Positions 60,754 through 64,000 of a stretch of DNA of 64,000 nucleotides are shown piece by piece. The stretch's first letter is position 1; each line of letters begins with the position of its first letter. The notes below the pieces were generated by a model that was not told the DNA's origin, did no database searches, and saw nothing but the letters and a program-made list of their open reading frames with translations. A program made the position numbers and the translations under genes. The DNA is from Pusillimonas caeni. GTDB taxonomy: Bacteria > Pseudomonadota > Gammaproteobacteria > Burkholderiales > Burkholderiaceae_B. The DNA lies in NCBI RefSeq assembly GCF_003545815.1, contig NZ_PDUW01000002.1, forward strand, positions 434,001 to 498,000. Direction: 5' to 3'.

Positions 60754-61314
60754 ATGCTGGCCGAAGCCGAAGACTCCATCGTCGAATCCGTGCAGCAGGC
60801 GCTGGGCAAGGCCGTGCGCACGGTCGAGACGCTGCCCGGACCGTGGGACCAGGACGCCCTGGCGCTGGCGTTTCGCAGCATGCCGGGCGTGTGGGTGTAC
60901 TTCGACGGCGGCACGCCTGGCCGCACGCGCGGGCGCATCGTCGGGCGCTACCTGGTCTATGCGGTCACCAGCCACGCCAGCGGCGGACGTGAGCGCCAGC
61001 GCGGCAACAGCCGCCAGATTGGCGCCTACGAGATCGTCGAGCGCGTGGTGCCCACGCTGGACCAGCACAAGGCGGCCGACCTTGGCACGCTGCACTTCGA
61101 GGGTCTGCGGGTGCTGTCGCCGGCCACGGCCCAGCGCAAGGGGGTGGCCGTCTACGAAATGGCGTTCTCGCTGGAGATGGGTTTCCCGGCCGCGCGCGAT
61201 GCGGGCGAGCTGGCCGACTTCGCCATCTACAGCGGCACGCACCAGGTGGGCGACGGCCCCAACACCGAGAGTTATCTACAACTGCCGACGGGCAACGAGG
61301 AGGTATCACCGTGA
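60754..61314 (+). CDS. DUF1834-family tail-completion protein (Mu gp37-like)
   Basis: A 186-residue protein starting directly after the previous stop. It has the DUF1834 elements LAEAEDSIVESVQQALGKAV, PGVWVYFDGG and GAYEIVERVVPTL, and MAFSLEMGFP near the C-terminus. In Mu gp37 is needed for tail assembly, probably as terminator or joining protein. It overlaps the next gene by four bases. Confidence 0.87.
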   Translation: MLAEAEDSIVESVQQALGKAVRTVETLPGPWDQDALALAFRSMPGVWVYFDGGTPGRTRGRIVGRYLVYAVTSHASGGRERQRGNSRQIGAYEIVERVVPTLDQHKAADLGTLHFEGLRVLSPATAQRKGVAVYEMAFSLEMGFPAARDAGELADFAIYSGTHQVGDGPNTESYLQLPTGNEEVSP

Positions 61315-61526
61315 CCAAGAAGTACGTCAAGCCGGCCCAGGACGGGCTGGTGGTGCGCCGGCCGCTCGATGGCCAGCCGTTGCCCGCCGAGGGCGCCTGG
61401 GTGGACTGGAGTGGCTACTGGGCGCGCCGCAAAGCCGACGGCTCGATTGTCGAGATCGAGCCGCCCAAGAAACCGAAGGCCAAGCCTGCCAGCCAGGCCG
61501 GTGCCGCAGCAAAGGAGGCTGACTGA
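61311..61526 (+). CDS. DUF2635-family protein (Mu gp38-like)
   Basis: A 71-residue protein of DUF2635 type: KYVKPAQDGLVVRRPLDGQP, LPAEGAWVDWSGYWARRKAD and GSIVEIEPPKK. It lies just before the sheath gene, as in Mu. The C-terminal Lys/Ala tail is variable. Its role in tail assembly is not established. Confidence 0.85.
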   Translation: MTKKYVKPAQDGLVVRRPLDGQPLPAEGAWVDWSGYWARRKADGSIVEIEPPKKPKAKPASQAGAAAKEAD

Positions 61527-63013
61527 TGGCTATCAGTTCCACCGTGTTCAACGAGATCCCGGCCGCGCTGCGCGTGCCGGGCTGGTACATCGAGTTCGAC
61601 AACCGCCTGGCCGGCAATGCCGTGTTCCAGGGCAAGCTGCTGGTGTTCGGCCAGAAACTGCCGTCGGGCAGCCAGGCGCCGGGCACCCTGGTGCGCGTCA
61701 CCAGCGAGCAGCAAGGCGACGATCTGTTCGGCCGCGGTTCGATGCTGGCCGAGATGTTCCGCGCCATCAAGAAGGTGGACCTGTACACCGAGACCTGGGC
61801 CATCGCCCTGGAAGATGCTCCGGTGTCCGTGGCCGCTGCCGGTGAAATCGAAGTGACCGACGGGCCGACCGAGACCCGGCCGCTGGCGCTGTACATCGCC
61901 GGCTACCGTGTATGGGTGCCCATCACCGGCGGCGACACGCCGCAGGAAGTGGCCCAGGCCATCGTGACGGCGGTCGGTGACGATGACCGCGTGCCGGTGA
62001 CGGCAGCCATCGACGAGGACACGCCCAGCAAGGTGGTGCTGACCTGCCGCTGGAAGGGCGAGACCGGCAACGACATCGACCTGCGCGACAGCGTCAAGGG
62101 CGAAGGCAAGCCGGCCGGCCTGGAGCTGACCTACACCGCGTTTTCGGGCGGGGCGGTCAATCCCGAGCTGGACGACGCCATCGCCGCCATGGGCGCCGAA
62201 TGGTGGAACTGGATCTGCCTGCCCTACACCGACCAGACCAGCCTGGAGACGATCGAGGCCGAGCTGTCCGACCGCTACGGCCCCATGCGCCAGATCGGCG
62301 GGCGGGCGTTTGCCGCCTTCCGAGGCAATCATTCGGACACGGCCACCAAGGGCAACAGCCGCAACAGCCCGCACGTCACCATCATGGGCACCAACCTGGC
62401 CGTGTCGCCGACCTGGCTGTGGGCGGCCACCGACGCCATCGTCGCGGCCGGATCGCTGGCCATCGACCCGGCGCGGCCGCTGCAGCGCCTGGCGCTGCCC
62501 GGCCTGATCGGCCCGGCCGAGCATGTGCGCTGGCGCGACGACGAGCGCAACCTGCTGCTGTACGACGGCATCGCCACCTACACGGTGGCCACCGACGGCA
62601 CGGTGCAGATCGAGCGTCAGATCACGACCTACCAGGAGAACAGCGCCGGTATCGCCGACGACAGCTACCTGGACATCAACACGCCCGAAACGCTGGAGCG
62701 CATCCGCTTCGAGCAGATCAGCCTGTTCGCGCAGAAGTACCCGCGCCACAAGCTGGCCGCCGACGAGGACCGCGACTTCTACGACCCGAGCCAACCCATC
62801 ATGACGCCCAAGGTTGCAATCAGCGAGCTGTTGAGCCTGTACCGCCTGACCTTCATGGGCGAGCGTGGCTGGACGCGCGACTACGCGGGCTACGCCGAGA
62901 GCATCCGGGCCAACATCGACCCGGACGATCCCAACCGGCTGAACGTCATGGACTCGCCCATGCTGATCGGCCAGTACCGCGTCCATGCGCAGCAAACGCA
63001 GTTCCGTCGCTAA
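61526..63013 (+). CDS. Contractile tail sheath protein (Mu gpL-like)
   Basis: A 495-residue Mu L-type sheath protein: SSTVFNEIPAALRVPGWYIE at the N-terminus, SQAPGTLVRVTSEQQGDDLF, GRGSMLAEMFRAIKK, and the conserved C-terminal RTITTYQENSAGI-type segment, here QITTYQENSAGIADDSYLDI, followed by YPRHKLAADEDRD. Its presence shows a contractile tail, so this is a myovirus despite capsid and early genes like those of non-contractile B3-like phages. Confidence 0.92.
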   Translation: MAISSTVFNEIPAALRVPGWYIEFDNRLAGNAVFQGKLLVFGQKLPSGSQAPGTLVRVTSEQQGDDLFGRGSMLAEMFRAIKKVDLYTETWAIALEDAPVSVAAAGEIEVTDGPTETRPLALYIAGYRVWVPITGGDTPQEVAQAIVTAVGDDDRVPVTAAIDEDTPSKVVLTCRWKGETGNDIDLRDSVKGEGKPAGLELTYTAFSGGAVNPELDDAIAAMGAEWWNWICLPYTDQTSLETIEAELSDRYGPMRQIGGRAFAAFRGNHSDTATKGNSRNSPHVTIMGTNLAVSPTWLWAATDAIVAAGSLAIDPARPLQRLALPGLIGPAEHVRWRDDERNLLLYDGIATYTVATDGTVQIERQITTYQENSAGIADDSYLDINTPETLERIRFEQISLFAQKYPRHKLAADEDRDFYDPSQPIMTPKVAISELLSLYRLTFMGERGWTRDYAGYAESIRANIDPDDPNRLNVMDSPMLIGQYRVHAQQTQFRR

Positions 63014-63041
63014 CGGGGCCTTAAACGGAGGATAAACAACC

Positions 63042-63401
63042 ATGAGCGGAGCAAAAATCACCGGGGTGGCCACCATTCGCGTCGATGGCCAGGAATTCCC
63101 CACCGAGCGCGGCGCGACGCTGAATCCCGGCGGCGTGAACCGCGCCACCAAGATGGCCGGGCGCCGGGTCTTCTACAACGAGGAGCCGGTGGCCCCGACC
63201 CTGACGGCCACGGTCCTGCATACGGAAGACCTGGACATCATCGAGCTGGGCAAGATCAACAACGCCACGGTCCTGTTCGAGTGCGACAACGGCCAGGACT
63301 ACATGCTGACCGGCGCCTTCGTGACCGAGACCACCGAACTGAACAGCGGCGAGGGCCAGATCCGCTTCAACATGGCCGCCCGCACCTGCGAAAGGATCTA
63401 A
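63042..63401 (+). CDS. Tail tube protein (Mu gpM-like)
   Basis: A 119-residue tube protein: TGVATIRVDGQEFPTERGAT, TLNPGGVNRATKMAGRRV, and VTETTELNSGEGQIRFNMAA near the C-terminus, matching Mu gpM. GGAGGATAAACAACC precedes the ATG. It forms the inner tube inside the sheath. Confidence 0.9.
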   Translation: MSGAKITGVATIRVDGQEFPTERGATLNPGGVNRATKMAGRRVFYNEEPVAPTLTATVLHTEDLDIIELGKINNATVLFECDNGQDYMLTGAFVTETTELNSGEGQIRFNMAARTCERI

Positions 63402-63404
63402 GAC

Positions 63405-63764
63405 ATGGACCAAACCACCGAGCTGCCCGGCGGCGTGGAGCTGACCCCGGAAGAAGCCGCGCGCGTGCGATACACCGACGACGGCGTCATCGTCACGCTG
63501 CTGGAGCCGCTGACCTTCAAGCCCAGCAAGCTGGACGACGAGCGCACCATCACCGAGCTGGCCATGCCCAACAAGATCAAGGGCAAGCACCTGCAGGCGA
63601 TGGACAAGGCCAGCGGCGAAATGGGCAAGACGCTGGCGCTGCTGGCCACCCTGGCCCGCATCCCGGTGGCCGCCGCCGGCGAGCTGGACTCGCGCGACAT
63701 CGACGTGGCCATGAAGGCGGTAACGCCTTTTTTGCCCAAACTCCAGGCGACTGGCCGGTACTGA
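63405..63764 (+). CDS. Tail assembly chaperone (Mu gp41-like), short product
   Basis: A 119-residue helical protein (TITELAMPNKIKGKHLQAMD, GELDSRDIDVAMKAVTPF) of the Mu gp41 family. It lies between tail tube and tape measure, the constant place of tail assembly chaperones. A slippery heptamer near its 3' end leads to a longer product, listed separately. Confidence 0.88.
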   Translation: MDQTTELPGGVELTPEEAARVRYTDDGVIVTLLEPLTFKPSKLDDERTITELAMPNKIKGKHLQAMDKASGEMGKTLALLATLARIPVAAAGELDSRDIDVAMKAVTPFLPKLQATGRY

Positions 63765-63892
63765 TCCGGTCGGTGGCCGTGGCGTTCGGCGGATTCAGTC
63801 CCGCCGATTTGCTGCAGATGGATCTGGATGACCTGGTCTGGTGGTATCGCCAGGCCGAAGCACTTGCAGAGGAGCTAAAAGCCCGTGGCTAA
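63405..63892 (+). CDS. Tail assembly chaperone, -1 frameshift product
   Basis: The heptamer T-TTT-TTG at 63728-63734 is placed in the zero frame exactly as required for -1 slippage. After the slip the frame stays open to 63892 and adds 53 residues, including PADLLQMDLDDLVWWYRQAE and ALAEELKARG, a GpE-like helical tail. The predicted fusion is 162 residues. Two chaperone products from one start by frameshifting is a conserved feature of long-tailed phages. Confidence 0.82.
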
Positions 63893-64000
63893 CATGGTGA
63901 CCAGCATCGTCATGCGCCTGGTGGACCAGGTGACGCGCCCTGTGCGCGGCATCCAGCGCAGCCTGTCCGGCCTGGCGCAGCGCGCCGGCCTGGACCGGCT
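63885..64000 (+). CDS. Tape measure protein, N-terminal fragment cut by window edge
   Basis: A GTG at 63885, with GAGGAG ten bases upstream, starts MANMVTSIVMRLVDQVTRPV then RGIQRSLSGLAQRAGL and runs to the window edge. The opening resembles Mu gp42-type tape measure proteins, and the gene follows the tail chaperones as expected. It overlaps the frameshift product by eight bases. Confidence 0.8.
   Translation, partial: MANMVTSIVMRLVDQVTRPVRGIQRSLSGLAQRAGLDR

Larger units (their letters stand above)
39288..64000 (+). mobile_element. Mu-like transposable prophage (left end to tail genes; right end not in window)
   Basis: Gene order is that of Mu-type phages: leftward repressor, rightward ner, transposase A, ATPase B, early genes including gemA and mor, lysis, terminase, portal, F, G, protease/scaffold, capsid, gp36-gp41 homologues, sheath, tube, tape measure. 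The left terminus is placed at the TG at 39288, directly after the interrupted autotransporter repeat, and three transposase-site-like repeats follow. A contractile sheath protein marks a myovirus. Genes are closely packed, with many ATGA overlaps and intact frames, so the element may be functional, but the right end cannot be checked. Confidence 0.92.

Overview
The window looks like a chromosomal segment of a betaproteobacterium of the order Burkholderiales, most like the Alcaligenaceae (Bordetella/Achromobacter group). The reasons are a complete wlbABCD set as in the Bordetella LPS locus, TRAP and Liv-type uptake operons beside LysR/MarR regulators, and a GC-rich Mu-like prophage. The genus cannot be fixed from the sequence alone. 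Composition changes in blocks: 1-17.4 kb is visibly AT-rich, 18-28 kb is intermediate, and 28.5 kb to the end is strongly GC-rich, so the window joins several separately acquired pieces.

1-17.4 kb, surface polysaccharide locus, almost all on the minus strand. Transcription starts with wlbA-wlbB-wlbC-wlbD (UDP-ManNAc3NAcA synthesis). It continues through a lone ABC-exporter membrane domain, a secreted D-glucuronyl C5-epimerase-like protein and a membrane-anchored glycosyltransferase. After one plus-strand gene (a UDP-GlcNAc 2-epimerase fused to a decayed deacetylase-like domain) it resumes with two more glycosyltransferases, an LpxD-like acyltransferase, a Wzx flippase, a Wzy polymerase and the start of another glycosyltransferase cut by the window edge. 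Together they look like a Wzx/Wzy O-antigen pathway built on diacetamido-uronic acids, possibly epimerised after export.

17.6-28.1 kb, catabolic island. A LysR gene and a divergent MarR gene lead into a flavin reductase, a fumarylacetoacetase-family hydrolase, a RidA protein, an HpaB-type flavin monooxygenase, an enamidase-like amidohydrolase and a DctPQM TRAP transporter. The set suggests uptake, hydroxylation or oxidative opening, and hydrolysis of a nitrogen-containing ring compound. Toxin-antitoxin remnants follow (higB and hicA broken, both antitoxins intact), then a deleted second copy of the LysR gene. The two LysR copies form direct repeats around the island.

28.5-38.5 kb, second catabolic operon: Liv-type ABC transporter (with a fused permease-ATPase), thiolase-like protein, acyl-CoA ligase, class II aldolase, TauD-family dioxygenase and a small periplasmic protein. 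An antitoxin remnant and the 5' end of an autotransporter gene follow.

39.3-64 kb, a Mu-like transposable prophage of contractile-tail type, inserted in the autotransporter gene; its right end lies outside the window. It carries a repressor/ner switch, DDE transposase and MuB-like ATPase, early genes, a Mor activator, a lysis cassette with Rz/Rz1, head genes (including a nested scaffold) and tail genes up to the start of the tape measure. Three transposase-site-like repeats mark the left end. Two near-identical dyad promoters precede the lysis and capsid blocks, and a canonical -1 slippery site lies in the tail-chaperone gene.
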